A stretch of DNA of 64,000 nucleotides from Candidatus Poribacteria bacterium (GTDB lineage: Bacteria; Poribacteria; WGA-4E; WGA-3G), in assembly GCA_009839745.1 (NCBI GenBank), contig VXPE01000074.1, forward strand, positions 1 to 64,000. Reading direction: 5' to 3'. Position 1 is the stretch's first letter; the number at the start of each line of letters is the position of its first letter. The notes under the pieces were generated by a model, which was given only the letters and a program-made list of their open reading frames with translations, was not told where the DNA came from and did no database searches. Made by a program: the position numbers and the translations under genes. Positions 1-7,652 of the stretch are shown piece after piece.

Positions 1-341
1 CCGCGTTCCTCTAAAGCACTTCCATCGTGCATACTGCACGATATACAAGACCCTCAGTCAGCAAGCCCTTCAATGACGAAATCTGCTTGCTCTGCTAGGT
101 CAACAAGCAGTTCCGTCGGTGCGGGACGCGTGAACGTTGGTTTTTTAACATGAATCACTTCGGCAAGATCAAACCGTTCCTGCATCAATTCAGCAATGCG
201 GTCAAGGAAGATATCGCTGCCGTTTTTCGTGATGTTCAGCAGTCCCATCACTTTTCCATCAAGGCTCTGAAGCCGCGGTGCGGGAAATTTCGCTGATGCG
301 TCGCCTTGAGAAGTCGGATCAAGCAAAGTCGTATTTGGCAT
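1..341 (-). CDS. UGSC family selenoprotein (partial at window edge, Sec at in-frame TGA)
   Basis: Partial gene running off the left edge. Codons 1-95 start at ATG 341 (GAGG 7 nt upstream) and reach TGA at 54-56. The same frame continues open to base 3 and reads U-G-S-C-I-S-C-S-M-H-D-G, the signature of the UGSC family in which the first position is selenocysteine or cysteine. The N-terminus (LLDPTS near residue 7) and the segment ADFVIEGLAD just before the TGA also fit the family. A hairpin suited to a bacterial SECIS follows the TGA. UGSC proteins are believed to be thiol/selenol redox proteins, but their substrate is unknown. The TPR gene lies 62 nt upstream on the same strand and may be co-transcribed. 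A gene caller that treats TGA as stop would end this gene at 54. Alternative: a nonsense mutation of a CGSC homologue. Confidence 0.88.
24..42 (-). promoter_or_regulatory. Putative bacterial SECIS hairpin for UGSC selenoprotein
   Basis: On the mRNA strand, 11 nt after the UGA, AUCGUGC pairs perfectly with GCACGAU (7 bp) around the loop AGUAU. A G is the second loop base, about 19 nt after the UGA. Known bacterial SECIS elements lie inside the coding sequence just downstream of UGA, with a small apical loop carrying a guanine in its first positions, read by SelB. Position, stem and loop all fit. The hairpin also encodes family-typical residues, so it is under dual constraint. Confidence 0.75.
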
Positions 342-403
342 TATAAAAACCTCAAATATTCTGTTGCTGGCGAGGTTTGTAACCCCACCTATCCTTCAAG
401 ACA

Positions 404-736
404 TTATGTAGATGAACCGGATGCCTCCATCTGCAGTTGCTGCGACTTTGCCATCGCGTCTTCTGCTTCTTGGATCATCCCTTTTCGTTGATAACACATG
501 GACAAACTGGTATATACAAGCGGGTCCTTCGGGTTGATTTCTATCGCCTTCTGGATAGCCGCAATGGCTTCATCGTATAGACTCATCCGTTCGTAGGCGT
601 GTCCAAGCCCGAGAAATCCTTCAATATAGTCTGGGTAAGTTTCAATCAGTTCTTTAAAAGCATTAACAGCCGCTTCGAGGTCGTTATCAGCAAAATGGGT
701 GAGTGCGACATCGTAAAGTTCTGCTTCGGTCGGCAT
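404..736 (-). CDS. Small TPR-repeat protein
   Basis: A 110-residue protein made almost wholly of tetratricopeptide repeats, at about residues 5-38, 39-72 and 73-106, with the usual pattern of small residues and the LGHAYERMSLYDEAIAAIQKAIEINPKD-type helix pair in the second repeat. There is no signal peptide or membrane segment, so it should be a cytoplasmic protein-protein interaction scaffold. The ATG at 736 is supported by AAAGGAC about 8 nt upstream. It precedes the UGSC selenoprotein gene by 62 nt on the same strand, so the two could form a transcript. No partner can be named from sequence. Confidence 0.88.
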   Translation of the reverse strand: MPTEAELYDVALTHFADNDLEAAVNAFKELIETYPDYIEGFLGLGHAYERMSLYDEAIAAIQKAIEINPKDPLVYTSLSMCYQRKGMIQEAEDAMAKSQQLQMEASGSST

Positions 737-887
737 CTTTTACGTCCTTTTATGAATTCCTAATAGGTTTAATGCATTTTATCAGAAAAGTCAGAAAATG
801 TCAAAGATAAAATAGTATTGCACATCAGAGCGTTTTGCGATATGCTATGCGTATATGCTTTACCAACCTTGTTAAGGAGTCTGAAGT

Positions 888-1613
888 TTGCGCAATTACG
901 CTGAAGTTACCGAACGCTTAAACCGTTTAGACGTGCCAATAGAATTACTCGGCACTGCCCATACTTACCCGATACATCAAATTCACTTAGCGTCTTCGGC
1001 GGGAACACCGAAACACATTCTTATCACTGGCGGTATGCACGGCGACGAACCTGCTGGTGTTGCGGCGGTTTTACAGTTCCTTGCGCGTGATAACACCGCA
1101 CTCCTGAAAAACTTCTCGTTTTCAGTGATCCCTTGCATGAATCCATACGGTTACGTTCACAATACGCGTGAGACGTTTGACGACGTAGACATCAATCGCG
1201 CTTTTGAAACGGAAGATGTCGCCGAAGTCGCTATCGTCAAAAAAGCCTTAGGTCAAACGCAGTTCTCACTCGCGATAGATTTCCACGAAGACTACGATGC
1301 GACTGGATTTTACCTATATGAAGGCAAGCGGGACGAGAAATATATAGGTCCCAAACTCGCCACCGCTGCGAAAGCGATTGGTCCAATAGATCCCGAGGAT
1401 CCGGGTGAAGATGCCCCCGATCTCGCTGAAGGTGTCTACAAAGTTGCCACTTCATGGGGAACACAAGGCTTGGCACCTTACCTGTTGCATTTTCATAGCG
1501 AACATGTTATTATCTCTGAGACACCGACAGTCTGGCAACTGGAACAACGCGTAGCACTCCATTTAACAATACTGGATACCGCGCTCAACATTATCTCAGA
1601 AAGGGACGTATAA
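888..1613 (+). CDS. M14-type zinc peptidase / succinylglutamate desuccinylase-aspartoacylase-like protein
   Basis: Zinc hydrolase of the M14 carboxypeptidase fold. H51 and E54 in GGMHGDEPAG are the first zinc ligands, H133 in AIDFHEDYD is the third, and a Glu in IISETPT near the C-terminus is the expected catalytic base. At 241 residues it is the short AspA/AstE-like form without a propeptide, so it probably cleaves an amide bond of a small acyl-amino acid or peptide in the cytoplasm. Translation starts at TTG 888 after AAGGAG; no in-frame ATG fits the N-terminus. The stop TAA is followed directly by the ATG of the enolase-superfamily gene at 1614, which indicates translational coupling. The substrate is not predictable. 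Confidence 0.88.
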   Translation: MRNYAEVTERLNRLDVPIELLGTAHTYPIHQIHLASSAGTPKHILITGGMHGDEPAGVAAVLQFLARDNTALLKNFSFSVIPCMNPYGYVHNTRETFDDVDINRAFETEDVAEVAIVKKALGQTQFSLAIDFHEDYDATGFYLYEGKRDEKYIGPKLATAAKAIGPIDPEDPGEDAPDLAEGVYKVATSWGTQGLAPYLLHFHSEHVIISETPTVWQLEQRVALHLTILDTALNIISERDV

Positions 1614-2873
1614 ATGGAAGATCAACAGATACTCTCAAATGTCAGGACGGCTTCTCAACCCTCAGCCCTAAAAATCACCGATATGCGTATCGTTCGGACG
1701 CAAACAGGTGGTCCTATTTTGAAACTGGACACGAATCAAGGCATTCACGGTCTCGGCGAGGTCCGCGATGGCGCGAGTCCGACATACGCACTGATGCTCA
1801 AAAGCCGTATTATCGGTGAGAATCCGTGTAATGTCGATAAAATCTTTCGGCAGGTTAAACAGTTCGGTCACCACGCTCGGCAAGGCGGCGGTATCTGTGG
1901 GATTGAGATGGCATTGATGGACCTCGCTGGTAAGGCTTATGGCGTGCCGTGCTATCAACTCGCTGGCGGTAAATTCCGGGACAAAATCCGATGCTATAGC
2001 GATACCCCGTCCTTCAAAGATCCTGAAAAAATGGGGAAAGTGCTCCAAGAACGCATGGACAGAGGGTTCACCTTTCTGAAGATGGACATCGGTATTGGAC
2101 TGCTTCGCGGAACGCCGGGCACGGTCTCGGCACCCGCGGGGAATTTGGAAACCTCTAACCTGATGCACCCGTTTACTGGTATCCGTCTTACTGAAAAGGG
2201 TATTGCTATATTATGTGAATACGTGGAAACGGTTCGGGGCATTATTGGTTATGAGATACCACTCGCGGTGGATCATTTTGGGCATATCGGTATTGAGGAC
2301 TGTATCCGCATCGCGAGGGCATTGGAGAAATACAATCTCGCGTGGTTAGAGGATATGGTGCCGTGGCAGTATACCGATCAGTATGTGCGTCTCTCGAACT
2401 CGTGTGCGACCCCCATCTGCACGGGTGAGGACATCTATTGCAAAGAGGATTTCATGCCACTGTTCGAGAGTCGAGGAATTGCCATAGCACACCCGGATAT
2501 TGCGACATCCGGCGGGATTTTAGAGACGAAGAAGATCGGTGATCTGGCAGAAGAGCACGGCATTGCGATGGCTATGCACATGGCAGGCACGCCTATCGCC
2601 GCAATGGCGAGTGTCCATTGTGCTGCGGCGACATCCAATTTTATGGTGTTGGAAAACCACTCTGTTGACAATCCGTGGTGGGATGAGATGGTAACTGGCT
2701 TGCCGAATCCGATTATTGAAGACGGTTATATCAATGTCCCAGAGACACCGGGGTTAGGCATCGATCTTAACGAAGAGGTCATCCGCGAGCATCTCCACGC
2801 AGAAGAGACAGACTACTTCGCGCCGACGACAGAATGGGACTCCGAACGTTCACACGATAGGTTATGGAGTTAG
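1614..2873 (+). CDS. Mandelate racemase/muconate lactonizing enzyme family protein
   Basis: Enolase-superfamily enzyme of 419 residues with the N-terminal capping domain and a TIM-like barrel. Visible active-site elements are K156 in FLKMD, metal ligands D220 (AVDH), E246 (WLEDM) and E272 (TGEDI), and H322 (AMHMAG). This Lys/His set is that of racemases or sugar-acid dehydratases of the MR subgroup, which abstract a proton alpha to a carboxylate and need magnesium. It directly follows the M14-type gene with no gap, so the two probably act on one compound. A GC-rich inverted repeat at 2888-2916 lies after the stop. The specific substrate cannot be deduced. Confidence 0.9.
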   Translation: MEDQQILSNVRTASQPSALKITDMRIVRTQTGGPILKLDTNQGIHGLGEVRDGASPTYALMLKSRIIGENPCNVDKIFRQVKQFGHHARQGGGICGIEMALMDLAGKAYGVPCYQLAGGKFRDKIRCYSDTPSFKDPEKMGKVLQERMDRGFTFLKMDIGIGLLRGTPGTVSAPAGNLETSNLMHPFTGIRLTEKGIAILCEYVETVRGIIGYEIPLAVDHFGHIGIEDCIRIARALEKYNLAWLEDMVPWQYTDQYVRLSNSCATPICTGEDIYCKEDFMPLFESRGIAIAHPDIATSGGILETKKIGDLAEEHGIAMAMHMAGTPIAAMASVHCAAATSNFMVLENHSVDNPWWDEMVTGLPNPIIEDGYINVPETPGLGIDLNEEVIREHLHAEETDYFAPTTEWDSERSHDRLWS

Positions 2874-2887
2874 GAATTTTGTTTGTA

Positions 2888-2916
2888 AGGGCGGACTGGA
2901 CCTCCACATCCGCCCT
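2888..2916. terminator. Inverted repeat between convergent genes, likely terminator
   Basis: AGGGCGGA (2888-2895) pairs perfectly with TCCGCCCT (2909-2916) around a 13-nt loop. It lies between the convergent enolase-superfamily gene ending at 2873 and the secreted-protein gene ending at 2975, so it could terminate both. No long T-tract follows on either strand, which weakens the call. Confidence 0.5.
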
Positions 2917-2974
2917 ACTTAAACAAGTTGCAGCACCCGGCAGATCGTTGAAAATCTGGAGGTTACAATAACGC

Positions 2975-3763
2975 CTAATATCGCATCGACCACATTTTCA
3001 GATTTGCCCACATTGTTGTGAGTTTACCATCTGCTTCAATAGCGGCAAATTCTTCGACATGGAACAGCAAATTTTCCATAAAAAGTTTTGCCATGTCTTT
3101 CGTGTTGTTATCGTTACCCGCGATATGGTATTTATCAGGCGCGATTGCCATCATCAGGAACTTACCTTTCCCGAATTCCGCCTCCATAATGACAGGTTCC
3201 CCTAAACTTTCCATCAGCACGTCAAAGCCCTTTTGAGAAGAGATGACTTCCCAGACAGTAGGCCAGCCCTGATGTTTCCAACCTTCAAACGTTTTTTGAT
3301 CCATACGGTTCGGTTCGTTAAAGAGCGGATGGTCGGCTTGCAGTATTTCAAAAACTGGACTATCACGGTCACTACGAACACAACTCAATCCGGGTGGCAA
3401 CCAATCCACATTCGCTTCGTTCTGATCAGCTTGGGTCGGTTCCCAGACGAGCCCCCCATTTTCGACGAAATCCTGAATCGTTTTTGCGTTTTTGTCAAGA
3501 TTTTGATGCAATATAGGATTGTTAGTCAGCATGCTACCAATCAAAAAAATTTTAGTTTCTGCTTTGAGAGGTAACTTTCCACCTTCAAGTGCCTTTGTCA
3601 GATCATCGTACTCAACTTTAAACGCATCCAGGGTCTGACGTAACGCATCAACCTTTGTCCACTCGTCGGCAAAATCAACAACAGCAATTTTAGCAGCTTC
3701 TACAACCATTACATTCAAAACGAGCGTCAAAATACAGAGCGATGCAAACAAATGGGGAAACAT
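2975..3763 (-). CDS. Secreted protein with class I glutamine-amidotransferase-like fold, function unknown
   Basis: 262 residues with an N-terminal signal peptide (hydrophobic 5-20, cleavage after VEAA near 24). The body has a Rossmann-like rhythm (KIAVVDFAD, TKIFLIGS, QDFVENGGLVWEP, GKGKFLMMAIAPD, LFMENLLFHV) like the amidotransferase-like domains used for ThuA and beta-galactosidase trimerisation, but no catalytic Cys-His-Glu triad was identified. ATG 3763 has AAGGAG upstream. The C-terminus DGKLTTMWANLK closely matches the end of the unrelated secreted protein at 13206-13961 (EGKLTTTWGDLK), so it may be a sorting or assembly tag. Function is not known. Confidence 0.82.
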   Translation of the reverse strand: MFPHLFASLCILTLVLNVMVVEAAKIAVVDFADEWTKVDALRQTLDAFKVEYDDLTKALEGGKLPLKAETKIFLIGSMLTNNPILHQNLDKNAKTIQDFVENGGLVWEPTQADQNEANVDWLPPGLSCVRSDRDSPVFEILQADHPLFNEPNRMDQKTFEGWKHQGWPTVWEVISSQKGFDVLMESLGEPVIMEAEFGKGKFLMMAIAPDKYHIAGNDNNTKDMAKLFMENLLFHVEEFAAIEADGKLTTMWANLKMWSMRY

Positions 3764-4122
3764 AAGTTAATCTCCTTACGTGTAATACGTGTTTCCATGA
3801 GCTGAACCTCAAAATTATTGATAGTCACGGAAGACATAGCGTTGACGCCACGTCTGGTGGATGTTTCCTACGATTTGAAGGGTTTTGCTAAATGGGTGCC
3901 ATCAGGCTCCACATACACATTATAACATAAATCCAAATTTGCAAAAAACACACATTGGCGCGCGAAACAAAAAAGGATAAACGCTATCAGCAGCAAGTTC
4001 AACTGCTTGCTCTCTGGGTCGCGAGTGGACTTCAAAGTCAAAAGCATTAAGTGTCTGAGTAGCATTGACTTACCATGTGTGATGGCTGAACCACCTGCTA
4101 TAGACGATCGGCAAAAGAACAC
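3764..4122. other. Non-coding stretch, no supported gene
   Basis: About 360 bases with only short, compositionally poor reading frames. The 5' part holds the ribosome-binding site of the gene ending at 3763. I see no RNA gene or clear repeat here. The dockerin remnant at 4123-4188 and the TPR fragment beyond it suggest that this is decayed sequence. Confidence 0.5.
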
Positions 4123-4188
4123 TCAAAAGGCATTTGCCACAGCGACCACATATAAAATGTTCACAACCTCATCGCCAATGTGTTTCAT
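4123..4188 (-). pseudogene. Isolated dockerin-repeat remnant (21 codons)
   Basis: A micro-ORF starting ATG with AAGGGG upstream encodes M-K-H-I-G-D-E-V-V-N-I-L-Y-V-V-A-V-A-N-A-F and stops. It matches the second calcium-binding repeat of the dockerin enzyme at 5564-6559 (NGDGVVNVLDLVAVANAF), with the key Asp replaced by Tyr in LYVVAVA. It is therefore the tail of a lost dockerin protein, not a functional peptide gene. Confidence 0.7.
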
Positions 4189-4198
4189 AGTTTCCCCT

Positions 4199-4576
4199 TT
4201 AAGTTTTTCCAAGGCATTCGGTGCTGCTGACTTTGATATCTTCACGTCCCTGCTGTTCAGCCAATTTTAACGCTGTTTGAAAATGAGAACGTGCTTCTTC
4301 ACGCCGGTTGAGGGCAAGTTTTGTGGTCCCGCGATTGTAGTGTGCCTCTACAAATTCTGGATGCAGACGGATAGCTTCATCAAAATCAGGAATGGCGGCT
4401 TTGTATTCGCCAATTAACGTTTTCGCCGTGCCGCGATTGTAGTAAGCTTCGGCGTAATCGGGTTTCAGGCGAAGTGCCATGTCGTAGGCAGAAATGGCTT
4501 CTCTTACCCAACCCCCCCCGAAAGGATATTGCCCATTGAGAAGAAGGCATGGATAGTTACCTCCATTTCGCTCCAT
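4199..4576 (-). pseudogene. TPR-repeat protein, apparently 5'-truncated
   Basis: Residues 24-110 hold two full TPR motifs and part of a third, with the repeated phrase AEAYYNRGTAK / EAHYNRGTTK typical of bacterial TPR proteins. The first repeat has lost its leading helix: the frame enters through NGQYPFGGGW at a run of eight G on the coding strand (4512-4519), and the 5' end overlaps the 3' end of the HigA-like gene in another frame. The ATG at 4576 has no good ribosome-binding site. I read it as the 3' fragment of a longer TPR gene joined to foreign sequence, or a gene broken by a homopolymer error. Confidence 0.6.
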
Positions 4577-5100
4577 TCTAAGATAGCAGCAGGGCTATAC
4601 CCTTTTTCAAGTTCCTGCATTTCTTCTGGTGTTAAGTCGCTTATTTCTATAATTTCCCATTCGTCGTTCCATTCAACGGGCTCCTCTTCTATCGGTTCCG
4701 GCGGAAGTTCTGACAACTTTGGGACGTTTTCGGTCTCATACCTTTCAACGAGAAACCCGACGAGCATCATTAGGGAGGTCGCAGGATGGTGTATATTTTC
4801 ACCGACTGTGTCAACTAACTCTTCAAGCAGCGGTGAAAGTTGTCGGTAGTCACTTCTCAAGACGATGTTAAAACTAAGATCTTTGTCTCGATTCCCGATC
4901 TCAATTAGCAATTCCAGCACGTAAGCAAGCCAACGGTAATCGCTTTCTGAATAAGGAGCAACCTTCATAGTTTTGAGAAGGAGAAAGGGTTGTGTTACAA
5001 AAGGAGTTTGCTTTTCGGATTCAAACATACTCGGCTGCGTAGGTGTCGGAGGTGCCAATAGGGGCAATACATTTTTTGATGTTTGTGTGCTGGCTAACAT
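4504..5100 (-). CDS. HigA-like antitoxin N-terminal domain protein lacking an HTH
   Basis: 198 residues, starting 6 nt after the restored end of the HigB-like gene, the usual toxin-antitoxin order for this family. Residues about 50-135 (YSESDYRWLAYVLELL ... TSLMMLVGFLVERYETENVP) resemble the helical N-terminal half of HigA-type antitoxins that wraps the toxin. The expected XRE helix-turn-helix after the VERYE segment is absent. Instead there is an acidic stretch (EEEPVEWNDEWEIIEISDLTPEE in outline) and an aberrant end, SGGVG, formed by a G-run. The 3' part is therefore probably replaced by unrelated sequence. Function as antitoxin is plausible from position, but the similarity is weak. Confidence 0.5.
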   Translation of the reverse strand: MLASTQTSKNVLPLLAPPTPTQPSMFESEKQTPFVTQPFLLLKTMKVAPYSESDYRWLAYVLELLIEIGNRDKDLSFNIVLRSDYRQLSPLLEELVDTVGENIHHPATSLMMLVGFLVERYETENVPKLSELPPEPIEEEPVEWNDEWEIIEISDLTPEEMQELEKGYSPAAILEWSEMEVTIHAFFSMGNILSGGVG

Positions 5101-5106
5101 TATTTT

Positions 5107-5452
5107 TTAAATCCTCTTGTTCCACTTATCATACTCCGCGTGCGTTAGCACTTTACGAATGGAGTTGATACTGTATAGATGCCAGAAGACGGACTTTGTT
5201 GCCGCCAATGTTGAAAACCGTCCAAATTCTCTTTAGGGTGGTGTACGAGCCCGTAGGCAGTCTTTCTTGAACTGTTACTGGAACTGGGTCCGCATGTGGA
5301 AATTTCTCACGCAACTCAACGATTGAACCGAAACTCTCTTGCTCTATCAACGCACGCCATCTGTTAAGTGCGGACCTAGAATTGGGGTGTTTCTGGACAA
5401 ATTCGGTCAGTTTTTCTTGATTTCTGATATGCATAGGCTGTGTGATCTGCAC
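5107..5452 (-). pseudogene. HigB-family mRNA interferase toxin, frameshifted near the C-terminus
   Basis: HigB-type toxins cleave mRNA on the ribosome. Residues matching the family are MHIRNQEKLTEFVQKHP at the start, FPHADPV in the middle and WTVFNIGGNKVRLLASIQY. The open frame ends at TAA 5153, but the classic C-terminus I-R-K-V-L-T-H-A-E-Y-D-K-W-N-K-R-I lies in the next frame down to TAA 5107. From the ATG at 5434 (the family-typical start; an ATG at 5452 is also open) the span is 328 nt, one more than a multiple of three, so a single inserted base after IQYQL explains the break. Either the toxin is dead or the base is an error. Confidence 0.75.
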
Positions 5453-5563
5453 GGTAGTGTGCTATTGTTATCCAGGTCCTTTTCATCTCCACTGAACGGT
5501 GCAGGTGCTTCCATCACAACAGTAACTATTATATCATCCCAAAATTGAAATGACAATGTTGAT

Positions 5564-6559
5564 TTACTGTTTGAACGCATTTGCCACAGCGACCAAATCT
5601 AAGACATTGACAACACCATCGCCATTCACATCTGGGGCATTTCCCCCAAATCCATTGGCAACCGCAACCAAATCCAAAATGTTCACAATACCATCTTCAT
5701 TGACATCGCGTCTGTCGGTTGTTCTTTTCAGGTAAATTTCACCGTCTAAATCGGGAAGCACATGCCAATGCCTATTTTCAACACCAGAATGCCAGCCTGA
5801 CACTTTCTCAGGCAGATAGACCCAGCGTTCCTGACCACTTCTGTTATACACCGCCCAGCCGTTGGTGAATTCTCGGATAAATAGCCCATCTATTGTGCCA
5901 CCTTTAGAGGTTTTGTGGAGGACACCCTTGCTTTCATCGCCACCGATTGGACGACCAAGGAGGGCATTCCAGAAGTCATACCAGATGTGTTCGTGATGCG
6001 GAATAAAGTCGCCTTTCTCATCAAACCCGTTAAAAAAACCCGATCGTCCCGTCGTGTAAAGGATGTATCCATCAGAATGTGTTAGACTCATTGTCGTAAA
6101 AAGCCGCATCCAACGTTTGTTTTCAGGGGCATCGGGAGCATATTGTCCGAACCCTTGGGGACGAAGCGAATTGATTTGTGGAGATCGAAGATTCTTTTCA
6201 TTCCACAGGCGGGTATTTTCTACCGCTTGAAGGTATTTGTAACTATAGCCCCCTTGATGCCAAGGACCTATTTCCATGAAAGAACCGTTGACATATTCAC
6301 TGTGAACCGGTACTTTACCATCGTTAGCGTTGACGAGGATGAGGAAGTCATCTCGGACCTGTTCGCGAACACCTTTTAGAATCTGGGCATGTGCCTCTAT
6401 AATTTCTGTGCCACTCCAACACCGTTTGCAACGCCAAACAAAATCGATATTAAACATATCGTATAAATCGGTCTCATTCCTTATCACCTCATGGAATAAC
6501 GGCAACGTAAACCTGTGAATGCCCGGAAACGTCTGAGGTATACACAACAGCCGTTTCAT
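5564..6559 (-). pseudogene. Glycoside-hydrolase-like protein with C-terminal dockerin, 5'-truncated
   Basis: From about residue 34 on, this is the C-terminal part of a putative glycoside hydrolase-like barrel (NIDFVWRCKRCW, EYVNGSFMEIGPWHQGG, RLFTTMSLTHSDGY, EHIWYDFWNALLG, NGWAVYNRSG). It ends in a type I dockerin module of two calcium-binding repeats, DVNEDGIVNILDLVAVANGFG and DVNGDGVVNVLDLVAVANAF. Dockerins normally plug enzymes into cohesin scaffolds. There is no signal peptide or N-terminal barrel half, and the first 24 codons overlap the 3' end of the upstream gene in another frame, so the 5' end looks deleted. A possible restart is the ATG near 6455. The dockerin matches the remnant at 4123-4188. 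Confidence 0.65.
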
Positions 6560-7616
6560 CTGGACTAAAGGAGGGATGTGGATGCGTCCATTGCGGTCCG
6601 TAGACCGTGTCTACCTTCATCTCCATCCAACTGAGTGCCTGCTCTCTATCGCCTGATTGCTGTGCGGCTGCCCAATCCTCGGCGAGTGCATACCGGTCGG
6701 TTTTCCACTGGCTCCCGCTGGATGAACTTTGCGGATAACAGATCGGCGTGTGTTCGCCTGTTTTCACATCAACGAGCCTTAAACCGATGTCAGGATGGAC
6801 AGTGTCACATAGGACTTTTGTCCCGTCGCGATTGCTGGCGATGTGCCAGGCGTTGAAATCGGCGATTGTCTGCATCTGCAGCGTTTCCAGAGACATTCGC
6901 CGAAGCGCGTAGGGCCAATGCGTCACGATCAGTTCGTCCAACGCACCGAGGAAGGTTTCGTGGACAAGGAACTCGTTATTGTCGTGCTGATAAAGCGACT
7001 GGTTTTCTGTGCCGTCCCGTTTGAGAGTCCACATCCGAGGTGCCGGATCCCCGGAATACGCGATGAGGTCAGGATGTTTCGGATGAAATTGTGGATGGAT
7101 AATCGTCTGATCTGGAGAGGTGTAGATGACCTCACCACCACTTCCATCGGTAGCGGTTACGGTGATGTGCGATTTGTCGTCGCGCTTCATCGCCGTTACG
7201 ATGAATTGTTCATCTGCACTGACGCTGCATTCACCGAGGCTCCCACCCGGAAACTCTGCCAGCACACGTTCCTCAAGGGTATCAAGATGGATTGCTTTTA
7301 TAGCGTCTGCTTGGGTGTAAAAGAGCTCAGTCCCGTCTTTAGAGATCACACCGGAGTAGCCGTGAATCTCGTCGGCATCGGTCAACTGGACGATGTCGCC
7401 ATTGGGGAATTGTAGTTTGAAGAAATTCGGTTTTCCTGAACGGTAGGAGGTAAAGATAAGATGTCCTTGGTCGGGGGTGAACGAAGATGTCAGGAAGTAG
7501 AGGTTGTGGTTGATAGAGGTATCGTTTGTGAGTTGATAGATGTGCGCGCCCGTTTGGCTATCTTGCCATTCGCGGAGTTCTGAAGGATGAACGGACGCTT
7601 TGGCGTAGTTTGGCAT
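6489..7616 (-). CDS. Oligogalacturonate lyase-like beta-propeller protein
   Basis: 375 residues built of TolB/WD40-like blades: repeated phrases such as SFTPDQGHLIFTSYRSG, VISKDGTELFYTQADA, SVSADEQFIVTAMKRDD, ASNRDGTKVLCDT and SFSPDETAVVYTSDVSG. The whole-length arrangement, including HPQFHPKHPDLIAYSGDP and the C-terminal PQWTHPHPSFSPDE, resembles the PL22 oligogalacturonate lyase group, which splits unsaturated oligogalacturonides by beta-elimination using histidine-bound metal. No signal peptide, so it acts in the cytoplasm. ATG 7616 has GAGGAG upstream. Similar propellers also occur as plain sensors, so the catalytic role is likely but not proven. Confidence 0.82.
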   Translation of the reverse strand: MPNYAKASVHPSELREWQDSQTGAHIYQLTNDTSINHNLYFLTSSFTPDQGHLIFTSYRSGKPNFFKLQFPNGDIVQLTDADEIHGYSGVISKDGTELFYTQADAIKAIHLDTLEERVLAEFPGGSLGECSVSADEQFIVTAMKRDDKSHITVTATDGSGGEVIYTSPDQTIIHPQFHPKHPDLIAYSGDPAPRMWTLKRDGTENQSLYQHDNNEFLVHETFLGALDELIVTHWPYALRRMSLETLQMQTIADFNAWHIASNRDGTKVLCDTVHPDIGLRLVDVKTGEHTPICYPQSSSSGSQWKTDRYALAEDWAAAQQSGDREQALSWMEMKVDTVYGPQWTHPHPSFSPDETAVVYTSDVSGHSQVYVAVIP

Positions 7617-7652
7617 AGTGTGCTCCTCGTGAGTCTGTTCATGAAATAATTT

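Noticed and set aside
6843-7415. A 190-codon plus-strand frame
   Set aside because: Lies wholly antisense to the beta-propeller gene and shows no family features.
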